A stretch of DNA of 64,000 nucleotides, taken from assembly GCA_964435115.1 (NCBI GenBank), contig CAYSYM010000002.1, positions 1-64,000 of the forward strand. The letters run 5' to 3'. The stretch is from CAYSYM01 sp964435115 (GTDB lineage Bacteria; Chloroflexota; UBA6077; CF-72). Below are positions 17,193 to 25,250 of this stretch, one piece after another. The position numbers and the translations under genes are program-made. Each line of letters starts with the position of its first letter. Position 1 is the first letter of the stretch. The notes below the pieces were generated by a model that saw nothing but the letters and a program-made list of their open reading frames with translations, was not told the origin of the DNA and ran no database searches.

Positions 17193-17504
17193 CTAGGCGC
17201 CAGCCGCCGCCGGCTGCGGTTCCTCGGCGCGAACCAGCAGGTGCCGGATCACGCTCTCGTTCAGCTTGAGCGCGCGCTCGATCTCGCCCCCGCTCTCTGG
17301 CCGGAGCTGGAGACGGAAGAGCACGTACACGCCGTCCCTCACCCGGCCGATGGGATACGCCAGCCGGCGCCGTCCCCACGCCTCCATGTGCTCCACCGTT
17401 CCGCCGCGCTGCTCCACCAGCGTGGAGACGCGGCCCGTCAGCGCCTCTGTCCCTGTGTCGTCAAGGTTCGGGTCGAGCACGACCATCAGCTCGTAGCCTC
17501 GCAC
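17193..17504 (-). CDS. rpsF: 30S ribosomal protein S6
   Basis: This is a 103-residue S6: RGYELMVVLDPNLDD at the N-terminus, WGRRRLAYPI and DGVYVLFRLQ in the core, and SVIRHLLVRAEE near the end. GTG 17504 is chosen because AAGGAGG lies 8 bases upstream and the ferredoxin-like fold begins at once. It is the first gene of the rpsF-ssb-rpsR-parvulin unit. Confidence 0.95.
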   Translation of the reverse strand: MRGYELMVVLDPNLDDTGTEALTGRVSTLVEQRGGTVEHMEAWGRRRLAYPIGRVRDGVYVLFRLQLRPESGGEIERALKLNESVIRHLLVRAEEPQPAAAGA

Positions 17505-17616
17505 CGCGGACCTCCTTTCTCTGGGTAGCAGCCCCCACTCGCGGTGGGAGCAGAAAGGACGGGGGCAGTATACGGGGTGGCGGATGCCAGGTGTTGGGTG
17601 GTAGGGACTGGCCCGT

Positions 17617-18183
17617 TCAGATGCCGAGCAGCCGAGCGGCACGCAGCAGCCCGGCCACGCTGGGCAGGTGGAGGATACGGCCGTCCACCGCCGCGGCGAC
17701 CGCCTCCGCCAACGGCGTGGCGCGGGCAACCAGGTCGTGCTCGGCGCCGTCGCGGCTTGCTGGCCCCGCCGGCGCCAGGCCACGCGCGAGGAAGAGGTGG
17801 AAGCGGGCGGTGCTCGCCGCACTGCCGAACCCGCCGCCGAGCGGCTCCCACGACGACGCCCGCAGGCCGACCTCCTCGGCCAGCTCGCGCTGCGCCGCCG
17901 CCAGCGGCGTCTCACCCGGCTCGCCATGTCCGGCCGGGATCTCCCACGAGTTACACCCCCACGGGTACCGCCACTGCCGCACCAGGTGCACCCGGCCATC
18001 GTCGTCCAGCGGCACGACGGCGACGATGAGTGCTGCGACCTCCAGGTAGGTGTAGCTTCCCGGGCTGCCGTCCGGCTGAATGACGGCGTCCTCGCGCAGC
18101 CGCAGCTGCCCGTTGTCGTAGAGGATCCTACGCGCGCGGGTCTGCCAGGGGCTCTCGCCGGCCGTGTCGAACCAGTCGGTCAT
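17617..18183 (-). CDS. Nudix hydrolase
   Basis: This is a 188-residue enzyme of the ADP-ribose pyrophosphatase type. The full Nudix box is present (GHGEPGETPLAAAQRELAEE, then VGL), with the RE and EE metal ligands intact. Upstream beta strands carry VHLVRQWRYPW and NSWEIPAG, a pattern shared with ADP-sugar pyrophosphatases. The start at 18183 (MTDWFDTAGESPW) gives a normal N-terminus. It lies upstream of rpsF on the same strand, 112 bases away, and may be transcribed separately. Confidence 0.9.
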   Translation of the reverse strand: MTDWFDTAGESPWQTRARRILYDNGQLRLREDAVIQPDGSPGSYTYLEVAALIVAVVPLDDDGRVHLVRQWRYPWGCNSWEIPAGHGEPGETPLAAAQRELAEEVGLRASSWEPLGGGFGSAASTARFHLFLARGLAPAGPASRDGAEHDLVARATPLAEAVAAAVDGRILHLPSVAGLLRAARLLGI

Positions 18184-18355
18184 GGCCGGCGGGCTCCGCG
18201 TGCCATGGCGGCAGGTTGCCGCGCGCGTCGGTAGCTCGGCTCTCGGGGCTGACGCCCCCGAGCCCCCGGGAGAACGACGGGCGGAGGCCACACCTCAGCC
18301 CTGGAAGCCCCTGTCAGCGGGATGGAATGGAGCAAGATCGTCCTCCTCGCTCCGG

Positions 18356-18361
18356 TACAAT
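18356..18361 (+). promoter_or_regulatory. candidate -10 box TACAAT
   Basis: CCGGTACAAT lies 30 bases before ATG 18391. If real, transcription starts near 18368, which rules out the GTG at 18364 as the start codon. Confidence 0.45.
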
Positions 18362-18390
18362 GAGTGGTGTCGTCGTACGGCCCGTCCAAG

Positions 18391-19350
18391 ATGCCAGTCC
18401 GCCTGCTGCGCCCCACGGATATGGTGGCGCTTGCCTCCTTCGATCGTCGAGGTGATGGGACGGAGATCACGGCGCATAGCTGGCCGCGCGTCGAGCCACA
18501 CAGCGGGCGGGTACCGTACCTGAGTCTAGCCTCCGTCGCCTTCGCGCAGCGCCCCGGGGGTCGGCGGGCGTGGCTGGGCATGCACGGCGGGCGGGCGGTC
18601 GGGTTCGCGGTGGCAAGACCGCGGGCCGGCGGGCTCGCGTGGGACGTCGAGCACCTGCACGCGGACGAAGGGGCGGACGCAGTGGCGGTGGAGCTGCTGG
18701 AGCGGGTCGCCGCGCACGCCGCGAACCACAGCGCGCGCCGGGTGTTCCTGGAGCTGCCCGCCGACAGCCGCGGGGAGCAGGTGGCGCGGCGCGCGGCGTT
18801 CGAGCGCTACACCGGCACAACGCTGTACGTCCTGGCCCCCGGCTTCGAAGCGCGGAAGACGGAGCTGTTCGAAGCCCGGCCGCGGCTGCGCGCGGACGAG
18901 CATGCCCTCTTCCAGCTCTACTCGGCCGCTGTGCCGGCGCCGGTCCGTGCGGCCGAGGCGATGACGATGGACGAGTGGCTCGGCCTGCACGTGGGAAGCC
19001 GGTTCTGGCAGCCCACCCTAGTCGGCGCGCGCCAGCAGTACGTGTGGGAGCTGGGCACGAGCCTCGTGGGCTGGCTGGAGGTGACGTTCGGGCAGCGGAG
19101 CCAGTTCCTCCAGCTCGTCGTGCATCCGCGCTACGAGGAGGCGACGGACAAGCTGCTGCGCTACGCGCTGCTCCAGGTAAGCAACAAGGCACCGGTGTAC
19201 CTCGGCGTGCGCGAGTACCAGGGGCCACTCGCCCGGGCCGCGGAGCAGGTGGGCTGCGGAGTCGCGGCGGAGCACGAGACGTACGTCAAGATGCTCGCCG
19301 CGCGCGTGCGTGAGGCACGCCTCCTGCCCGCCAACGTCGTCGGAGGCTGA
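18391..19350 (+). CDS. GNAT-like acyltransferase domain protein
   Basis: This encodes about 319 residues. Two alpha/beta segments resemble tandem GNAT folds: MPVRLLRPTDMVALASF at the start, RVFLELPADSRGEQVARRAAFERY (a typical GNAT helix-strand) in the first half, and a second half ending with LQLVVHPRYEEATDKLLRYA. The acetyl-CoA loop is weak, so catalytic function is uncertain. ATG 18391 is preferred because of the -10 box just upstream. The stop is embedded in a perfect hairpin. It precedes the R3H ATPase gene by 100 bases. The substrate is unknown. Confidence 0.65.
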   Translation: MPVRLLRPTDMVALASFDRRGDGTEITAHSWPRVEPHSGRVPYLSLASVAFAQRPGGRRAWLGMHGGRAVGFAVARPRAGGLAWDVEHLHADEGADAVAVELLERVAAHAANHSARRVFLELPADSRGEQVARRAAFERYTGTTLYVLAPGFEARKTELFEARPRLRADEHALFQLYSAAVPAPVRAAEAMTMDEWLGLHVGSRFWQPTLVGARQQYVWELGTSLVGWLEVTFGQRSQFLQLVVHPRYEEATDKLLRYALLQVSNKAPVYLGVREYQGPLARAAEQVGCGVAAEHETYVKMLAARVREARLLPANVVGG

Positions 19351-19405
19351 GCACGTGGGCGACCGTTCGACCCGCCCCGGCGCTGGCGCGGCCCACGTGC
19401 TCAGC
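19346..19405. terminator. perfect 15-bp inverted repeat with 30-nt loop
   Basis: GCTGAGCACGTGGGC and GCCCACGTGCTCAGC are exact complements. The left arm contains the TGA stop of the GNAT-like gene. It belongs to the ACGTGGGC-core hairpin group (see 29806, 35183, 54400). Confidence 0.7.
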
Positions 19406-19453
19406 GCTCGAGAGGACGAACCGCGAAGCGCTGCGGGCACCTGATTGGCGAGG

Positions 19454-21157
19454 ATGGACCCGTCTGCCCAGCCCGTGCAGGCACGTGAGTTGCTGCTGGC
19501 CTCCCCCCAGCACATCGTCGCGGACGACCTGGATGCGCTGCTGGACGTCCTGCCACCCCACATCTGCGACCCACTGCGCTCGCTGCCGGACCGCCACGAC
19601 CTGCTGGAAGTGGTCCTGGACCTCGGCCGAGAGCCGGAAGCGCGCTTCCCCGGGCGCGAGCTGATCCTGTCCGCGCACGCCGTGACCGAGGAGGACATCG
19701 ACTACGTCATCCAGCGGATCGGGAGCTTCGGCGACGACAACCGCGCTGGCATCGAGCGGACGCTGCACCGCATCTCCGCGATCCGCAACCGCGAGGGCCG
19801 CGTGGTCGGCATCACCTGCCGGGTCGGGCGCGCGGTGTTCGGCACGATCGGCATCATCCGTGACATCGTCGAGTCGGGGCGCAACATCCTGATGATGGGG
19901 CGGCCGGGCGTGGGGAAGACGACGCTCCTGCGCGAAGCGGCGCGCGTGCTGGCCGACGACCTGCGCAAGCGGGTGATGATTGTGGACACGTCGAACGAGA
20001 TCGGCGGTGACGGCGACATCCCCCACCCGGCGGTGGGGCGCGCGCGCCGCATGCAGGTGCCCACACCCTCGATGCAGCACGCGGTGATGATCGAGGCGGT
20101 GGAGAACCACATGCCGGAGGTGATCGTCATCGACGAGATCGGCACCGAGCTCGAAGCGGCGGCCGCGCGGACGATCGCCGAGCGCGGCGTCCAACTCGTC
20201 GCGACGGCGCACGGCAACACGCTGGAGAACCTGATGATGAACCCCACGCTCACGGACCTGATCGGCGGGATCCAGAGCGTGACGCTGAGCGACGAGGAAG
20301 CCCGGCGCCGCGGGACTCAGAAGTCGGTCCTGGAGCGCAAAGCGCCGCCCACCTTCGACGTCGTGGTGGAGATCCAGGACTGGTACAACGTGGCCGTCCA
20401 CGAGAACGTGGCCGACGTGGTGGACGCGATTCTGCGCGGCCAGCCCTCGCTGCCAACGGTCCGTCGGCGCGGCAAGGACGGGCAGGTGCGGATTGAAGAG
20501 CCCTCGTTCCCGCCACCGCGGGCCGCTGGGCTGGCCGCCGCTGCGCGGTCCGTCTTTAGCGGCGGCCCCGCGCGCGCCGGGCGCGCCCGAGGGCCGAGTG
20601 GCGGACTCGTCGACGAACTCGGCTTCGAGGAGGGCCGCCAGGGCCCGACGATCGACCGCCGGGCACCCTCAGAGGCGCCAGGAGACAGCCGCCGCGCTAT
20701 CCGCATCTACCCGTTCGGCGTGAACCGGGCGCGGCTGGAGGCGCAGATTCGGAGCCTGGGGCTGCCCGCCAGCGTGACCGGCACCCAGCGCGAGGCCGAC
20801 GTGGTGCTCACCGTCCGCAACTACTACCGTCGGAAGCCGCAGGCGCTGCGGGACGCCGAGGCGGAAGGGGTGCCGGTGCACGTGCTGCGCTCGAACTCGG
20901 CGGCGCAGATCGAGGAGGCGCTGTTCCGGCTGGCACACCTCGAGCAGACGCCCGTGCCTGGCGTGGCGGAGAACGCGCTGCAAGAGACGCAGGAGGCGAT
21001 TGCCCAAGTCCTGGAGACCTCGCGGCCGATCGACCTGTCGCCACAGAGCTCGTACATCCGTCGGCTGCAGCATCAGTTGGCCGAGCAGAGCAACCTCCAA
21101 TCGCGTAGCACGGGCAGAGAACCGTACCGTCGCGTACGCATCTCCAAGGCCGATTGA
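19454..21157 (+). CDS. R3H-domain nucleic-acid-binding ATPase (SpoIIIAA/Ycf45-like)
   Basis: This is a 567-residue AAA-type ATPase. Walker A is MMGRPGVGKTTLLREAARVL (about residue 150), preceded by the family stretch GRVVGITCRVGRAVFGTI. The conserved VDTSNEIGGDGDIPHPAVG follows, then Walker B VIVIDEIGTELEAAAA and the sensor stretch VATAHGNTLENLM. The C-terminal third has a Pro/Arg-rich linker and an R3H-type domain (RREADV-like region, VLTVRNYYRRKPQALRDAEA). Homologues occur in Chloroflexota, cyanobacteria and plastids (Ycf45) with no settled function. ATG 19454 follows GCGAGG. It overlaps tmk by 4 bases. Confidence 0.88.
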   Translation: MDPSAQPVQARELLLASPQHIVADDLDALLDVLPPHICDPLRSLPDRHDLLEVVLDLGREPEARFPGRELILSAHAVTEEDIDYVIQRIGSFGDDNRAGIERTLHRISAIRNREGRVVGITCRVGRAVFGTIGIIRDIVESGRNILMMGRPGVGKTTLLREAARVLADDLRKRVMIVDTSNEIGGDGDIPHPAVGRARRMQVPTPSMQHAVMIEAVENHMPEVIVIDEIGTELEAAAARTIAERGVQLVATAHGNTLENLMMNPTLTDLIGGIQSVTLSDEEARRRGTQKSVLERKAPPTFDVVVEIQDWYNVAVHENVADVVDAILRGQPSLPTVRRRGKDGQVRIEEPSFPPPRAAGLAAAARSVFSGGPARAGRARGPSGGLVDELGFEEGRQGPTIDRRAPSEAPGDSRRAIRIYPFGVNRARLEAQIRSLGLPASVTGTQREADVVLTVRNYYRRKPQALRDAEAEGVPVHVLRSNSAAQIEEALFRLAHLEQTPVPGVAENALQETQEAIAQVLETSRPIDLSPQSSYIRRLQHQLAEQSNLQSRSTGREPYRRVRISKAD

Positions 21158-21804
21158 CGCCGCCGCGCCGAGGGCTGTTCATCACGCTCGAAGGGCCCGA
21201 GGGATCGGGGAAGTCCCTTCAGGGACGGCTGCTGGCCGAACGCCTGGCCGGGCGGGGGCTGCGTGCGCTGCTCACGCGCGAGCCGGGGGGAACACCGCTG
21301 GGCGATCGGCTGCGCGACCTGCTGCTCCAGGGCGCGGACCTGGCGATAGCGGCGCGCGCTGAAGCCTTGCTGATGTGCGCCTCACGCGCACAGCTCGTGG
21401 AGCGCGCCATCCTCCCGGCGCTGGAGCGGGGGGAGCACGTGGTGTGCGACAGGTATGGCGACTCTACCCTGGCCTACCAGGGCTACGGCCGGGGACTGGA
21501 CCTCGACGGCCTGCGGGCAGTGCTATCCTTCGCGACCCGGGGGCTGGCCCCCGACCTGACCGTGCTCCTCGACCTACCCGTGGCCGACGGGCTCGCGCGC
21601 AAGGATCGCCAGGACGCCGGAGCATTGGCAGACTGGAACCGCTTCGAAGCTGAGTCGCGGGCGTTCCACGCGCGCGTGCGCGCGGGCTACCTGGCACTGG
21701 CCGCGGCCGAACCGGCACGCTGGCGGGTCCTGGATGCCCGCCAGCCCCCGGACCTCCTAGCGGACGAGCTCTGGTCGCACGTGGAGGCGCGTCTGAACCC
21801 GTGA
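21154..21804 (+). CDS. tmk: thymidylate kinase
   Basis: This is a 216-residue dTMP kinase, which makes dTDP for DNA synthesis. The P-loop is LEGPEGSGKSLQGRLLAERL; TREPGGTPLGDRLRDLLL holds the TMP-binding Arg. VVCDRYGDSTLAYQGYGRGL is the DRY/Q motif, and the LID region is near GLARKDRQDAGALADWNRFE. TTG 21154 overlaps the stop of the R3H gene (TTGA), which suggests translational coupling; the next gene overlaps in turn by GTGA. Confidence 0.95.
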   Translation: MTPPRRGLFITLEGPEGSGKSLQGRLLAERLAGRGLRALLTREPGGTPLGDRLRDLLLQGADLAIAARAEALLMCASRAQLVERAILPALERGEHVVCDRYGDSTLAYQGYGRGLDLDGLRAVLSFATRGLAPDLTVLLDLPVADGLARKDRQDAGALADWNRFEAESRAFHARVRAGYLALAAAEPARWRVLDARQPPDLLADELWSHVEARLNP

Positions 21805-22130
21805 AGATGGTCGTGGTGATCGTCCAGGCAGAAGACGCCGGCCGGTTGCTGACGCAGCTAACGCGCCAGGGGTTCCGCGCCACCCGGATCAAGACCGCCG
21901 GTGGCTTCCTACGCGAGGCGAACGCGACGATCTTCCTGGGCGTGGAAGACGCGGAAGTCGAGACAGTCATGCAGACCGTGCGCGAGATCTGCGTGACCCG
22001 CCGGCAGGCGATGACCCCGGTCCCACCGGTCATGGAGCCGGGCGAGTTCTTCGCGCCGTACCCGGTGGAGGTGGAGGTCGGCGGGGCGACAGTCTTCGTC
22101 CTGGACGTGGCCCGCTTCGAGCGCATCTGA
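21801..22130 (+). CDS. darA: cyclic-di-AMP receptor, PII-like (DarA/PstA family)
   Basis: This is a 109-residue protein of the DUF970/CdaR-PstA family, a PII-like trimer that binds cyclic di-AMP. Visible motifs are VVIVQAEDAGRLLTQLTRQG, FRATRIKTAGGFLREANATI (ligand pocket) and PVEVEVGGATVFVLDVARF. The GTG start overlaps the tmk stop (GTGA). The tmk-darA neighbourhood is also seen in Firmicutes. This implies that c-di-AMP signalling operates in this bacterium; no cyclase is in the window. Confidence 0.92.
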   Translation: MKMVVVIVQAEDAGRLLTQLTRQGFRATRIKTAGGFLREANATIFLGVEDAEVETVMQTVREICVTRRQAMTPVPPVMEPGEFFAPYPVEVEVGGATVFVLDVARFERI

Positions 22131-22135
22131 GCGAC

Positions 22136-22840
22136 TCAATAGCGCCAAGTGCGCCCGATGCCGGCGTGGGCCAGGGCCCAGCGCCCGAACATCCGCAGCA
22201 TGCCCAGGCGCAGCGGCAGCTCGTGCAGCCGCCTCGGCGACGTGGCGATCCAGCTCTCGGTGAGCGAGCAGACGGTACGGCCGGAGCGCTCGATCCGGAC
22301 CAGGAGATCGCGGTCCTCCGCGATCTCGAGCCGCTCGTCGAAGCCGCCCAGCGCCAGGAAGAGATCGCGCTCGCAGAAGAACATCTGGGCGCGAATGCGG
22401 AACAGCGCTTTGCCGAACTCGAACAGACGAAAGAACTGGAGATCCAGCGGATCGTCGGAATCGGCCACGACGCGGATGCTCGCCGCCGGACAGCCGTCGC
22501 GCGCACGGGCAACCACCCGTTCCACCAGGTCCGGCGCGGCGCGCGAGTCGGCGTCCAGGAACAGCAGCAGGTGGCCGCCCGCGGCGCACGCGCCCGCGTT
22601 CTTCGCCTTGCTGCGACCGCGGGTGGGCAGCCCCACGAGCCGCGTGCGCAGGGACGGGTTAGCCGCGGCGAAGCGACGCACCCGCTCGCTCGTGGCGTCG
22701 GTGGAGCCGTTGTCGACCACCACCGCCTCCAGACGATGCAGCGGCCAGGACTGAGTAACCAGCGAGGCCAGGGCTGCGACCACGTACCCCTCTTCGTTCC
22801 AGGCTGGGATGACCACCGAGACGCCGACGTCAGATGCCAA
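22136..22840 (-). CDS. family 2 glycosyltransferase
   Basis: This is a 234-residue GT-A fold enzyme. SVVIPAWNEEGYVVAAL opens the nucleotide-sugar domain, VVVDNGSTDATSERV follows, and the metal-binding DxD equivalent is LLLFLDADSRA. GGFDERLEIAEDRDLLVRIE carries the ED motif near the acceptor site. A C-terminal helix pair (LPLRLGMLRMFGRWALAHAG) may touch the membrane. It overlaps the deacetylase gene by 11 bases. Together with the divergent YkoP gene it suggests work on a cell-envelope glycan or glycolipid. Confidence 0.88.
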   Translation of the reverse strand: MASDVGVSVVIPAWNEEGYVVAALASLVTQSWPLHRLEAVVVDNGSTDATSERVRRFAAANPSLRTRLVGLPTRGRSKAKNAGACAAGGHLLLFLDADSRAAPDLVERVVARARDGCPAASIRVVADSDDPLDLQFFRLFEFGKALFRIRAQMFFCERDLFLALGGFDERLEIAEDRDLLVRIERSGRTVCSLTESWIATSPRRLHELPLRLGMLRMFGRWALAHAGIGRTWRY

Positions 22841-23576
22841 GGAGCTGTCCGTAGGTGGCCGGGCGCCTGGAGAGGAGCAGTCGCTCCAGCGCGCACAGGA
22901 CGCGCTGGCAGGCCGGCGACTCGGGCGCTCGGTCCGGGTGGAGGAACACCTTCACCACCGGCAGCCGGCGGCTGGCCGCGAGCAGCGCTGCCCCCACGAG
23001 AGAAATGAGCCGCTCCTGGGCGGCCCCGGCACCCAGGTAGCCGTACCAGGGCGTCCAGAGGCGGCGGCCCGACCGGAGGTCCCACAGCGTCGCCATGCCG
23101 GCGTAATAGGCGAATCCCTGCTCGGCGAGGATGGGCAGCAGCTCAGACCCTGCCAGCCAGCCGGGGGCGCAGAACCCGGGCGCGTCCAGCCCCCAGGCAG
23201 CGAGCGCGCGTCGGCCGGCCTCGACGCGCCGCGCCATCTCGCCGGGGTCGACGCTCAGGAACTCGGCCGCCGCGCCGGCAAGCAGCCGACCCCGCACCCG
23301 CGATTCTAGCGGGCCGCGGAGCGGGCCGGCGGCGCGGTGGGTGAGGCCGTGCAGTACGATCTCGGCGCCAGCGGCGACCTCGCGCCGCAGCAGTTGCACC
23401 AGCGTCGGCAGGGCGGAGGGTACGGCGCCGGCTGCCTCGCACGGCACGACCTTCAGGACGCGCGGGCGCGCGCCGACGGCATCCAGGCGGCCCAGCAGCC
23501 ACTCCAGCTCGTGGAGGTGAGAGGGCGCTACATCATGCACCGACACCACCACGCGCCTGTCCGTGGCCCCGGCCAT
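22830..23576 (-). CDS. DUF2334-type polysaccharide deacetylase
   Basis: This is a 248-residue member of the DUF2334 branch of polysaccharide deacetylases. The N-terminal strand VVVSVHDVAPSHLHEL holds the His-Asp metal motif, EIVLHGLTHRAAG a second His pair, and GFCAPGWLAG the catalytic Arg/Trp-type loop. A metal-dependent de-N-acetylation of a glycan or glycolipid is the expected reaction. ATG 23576 gives a normal family start; the longer frame upstream lacks support. Its 3' end overlaps the glycosyltransferase start. Confidence 0.85.
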   Translation of the reverse strand: MAGATDRRVVVSVHDVAPSHLHELEWLLGRLDAVGARPRVLKVVPCEAAGAVPSALPTLVQLLRREVAAGAEIVLHGLTHRAAGPLRGPLESRVRGRLLAGAAAEFLSVDPGEMARRVEAGRRALAAWGLDAPGFCAPGWLAGSELLPILAEQGFAYYAGMATLWDLRSGRRLWTPWYGYLGAGAAQERLISLVGAALLAASRRLPVVKVFLHPDRAPESPACQRVLCALERLLLSRRPATYGQLLGI

Positions 23577-24110
23577 GCCGGGAGCGTATCGCACTCCTCC
23601 ACTCTGAGTGGGGCGGCGGGGATGCCGGCCGGTGTGCTCCGATGCTCCCCACGCCCGGCCAGGCGAGAGGGGAGAAGGTCCTCCTGGACGCGGACACCTC
23701 CAGGCCGCCGCGCGGACGGAGCGACGCTCGCCACGCCGCGAACTGGAGGCCCTGGACGCCGGCCGGCTGACTGGGTGGTGAGCCCACTGGAAGAATCGGC
23801 GTGGAGCGCTTAGGCTGAGAGCCGCGTCTGCCGGGCGGCCTGCTGGCTGGCGGCGGAGGTGGCGCTGGTCTTCAGCATGCTGCCAGGGAAGTCCCTCCGT
23901 CCCGCGCGCGGGACGGAGGGACTTGAGGAGGGCGCCGGCGCCGCCGCGCACTGGGAGGTTTTTCTGGTGGGTGCCTTCTCCGTCCTCAAGGCTGGCACGC
24001 GGTCCCAGACCGGCTCACGGACTGGGGCTGCGGCCGGCGGCCGGGTGCAGCCACTCTCGCGGTTCGCCTGGCTCCTCCTGCGCCTCGGGAAGGCGGGCGA
24101 GGGCCGGGCG
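23577..24110. other. divergent intergenic stretch with palindrome
   Basis: This lies between the start of the deacetylase (minus) and the YkoP-like gene (plus). It has no supported gene and contains the 36-bp palindrome at 23889-23924. Confidence 0.45.
23889..23924. repeat. 36-bp perfect palindrome
   Basis: The 18-nt half AAGTCCCTCCGTCCCGCG is followed directly by its exact reverse complement, with no loop. It lies in the divergent gap between the deacetylase and YkoP-like genes. Confidence 0.85.
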
Positions 24111-24647
24111 GTGGGCGTGCTGACCGTCTGGTCGTGGTGGGAGCGTCTCACGACGTGGTGGCAGCACGTCCGCCCGGTGCAGGCGGGCGGCGTCCTCCGC
24201 TTCAACCTCACCCGCTACCGCGGGCCGGACGTGGTGCTCCGCGACGGCAGCGTGGTTCACGCGGGCGACCGTATCGTCGAGCTCCATCTCGACAACCGCG
24301 CGCTGCTGGCGCGCGCCGCGGAGGCGCGGGCCAATCCCTGGTCGCTCGTGCGAGCGGTGGACGGCGACCTGGAGGCCCTGCGCGGCCGGATCGCCGCTGG
24401 CCGGCTGGGTGAGGTGCGGGCGCTCCACGGCGTCAGCCTCTTCGCGCGGGCGGGAGCGCGGCTGGGGTTCGAGGTGCGGCCCCTACCCACCACCTGGCAG
24501 TGGACGCTGGTGCGCTTCTTCTTCGTGGGGCTGGTCGCCCTCTACCACCACCAGGGGTGGAAAGCTGCCTCCGTCGCCGCCGGACGCTGGCCGGGTGAGG
24601 TCTGGATGAGCCGTGCCGCCCTGGAGCGGCGGAGCGGTCGCAGGTGA
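24111..24647 (+). CDS. YkoP-like protein
   Basis: This encodes about 178 residues resembling Bacillus YkoP, a family of unknown function often found with polysaccharide deacetylases. Recognisable parts are LRFNLTRYRGPDVVLRDG, DRIVELHLDNRAL and a C-terminal hydrophobic stretch near FFFVGLVALYHHQGW. The start is uncertain: GTG 24111 and GTG 24117 are both possible, and the long frame upstream (through the palindrome) is unlikely to be coding. Divergence from DUF2334 deacetylase and GT2 genes supports a common envelope-glycan role. Confidence 0.72.
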   Translation: MGVLTVWSWWERLTTWWQHVRPVQAGGVLRFNLTRYRGPDVVLRDGSVVHAGDRIVELHLDNRALLARAAEARANPWSLVRAVDGDLEALRGRIAAGRLGEVRALHGVSLFARAGARLGFEVRPLPTTWQWTLVRFFFVGLVALYHHQGWKAASVAAGRWPGEVWMSRAALERRSGRR

Positions 24648-25250
24648 GGCGCGCGTCGGCTTGGGCGGTGGGCCGGGCGCTCCCACGCCCGCGGGGCCCG
24701 GGTCCAGGCGCGGCCCGGCCACGGTTGGCCGGGCACGAGCTCGGTGGACGGCAGAGTCAACTGGCGGCACGGGTGGCAATGTGATGGAGCCCGCTGCCTA
24801 CGGTTGCGTGGCGTTTACCTCCCGCTACCCTGGCAGCAACCCTGGCGCCGGATCATGCGGCTCGGGATCCGAGGCGCGCCGGGCGCCTGCCGGGGCTGGG
24901 CGGAGTCCTGTTCACGCACTTGGTGCACGCCGGACCGCTCGCCGAATGGATCCACGAGTTTCTGGCTGGCGCGACGCCTTGACACACCTTCCCGAATCGC
25001 CCACGCTACTGACACGCCTGGCCAGCGTGGAGACGCTCGTTCCACGGCACACGGGTGCGCGCGGCTTGCCTGGCTGCTCCGGGTCGTTGCACTCCGGGAT
25101 GGCCAGGTGGGTTCGCGCCTCGGGGAAGGGAGGGGACGGAGGGACCGAGCGCTGAGCGGTCGACGGTCAGCCCACCTCGGTCCGACACGGCGCAGGCGTG
25201 CGACCAGACCGTGCGGGTCGGGAGGTGGACACACAGAGAGGAGACATGCC
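24648..25250. other. 600-base intergenic stretch before the sugar ABC operon
   Basis: No intact gene is supported. A TTGACA hexamer at 24979-24984 resembles a -35, but no good -10 lies 16-18 bases downstream. An open but startless frame ends at TGA near 24980 with a protein-like tail (GPLAEWIHEFLAGATP), possibly a decayed gene end. The last 15 bases hold the GAGGAG ribosome site of the binding-protein gene. Confidence 0.4.

Noticed and set aside
24979..24984. TTGACA as the -35 of the sugar ABC operon
   Set aside because: No -10-like hexamer lies 16-18 bases downstream, and it is 266 bases before the gene.
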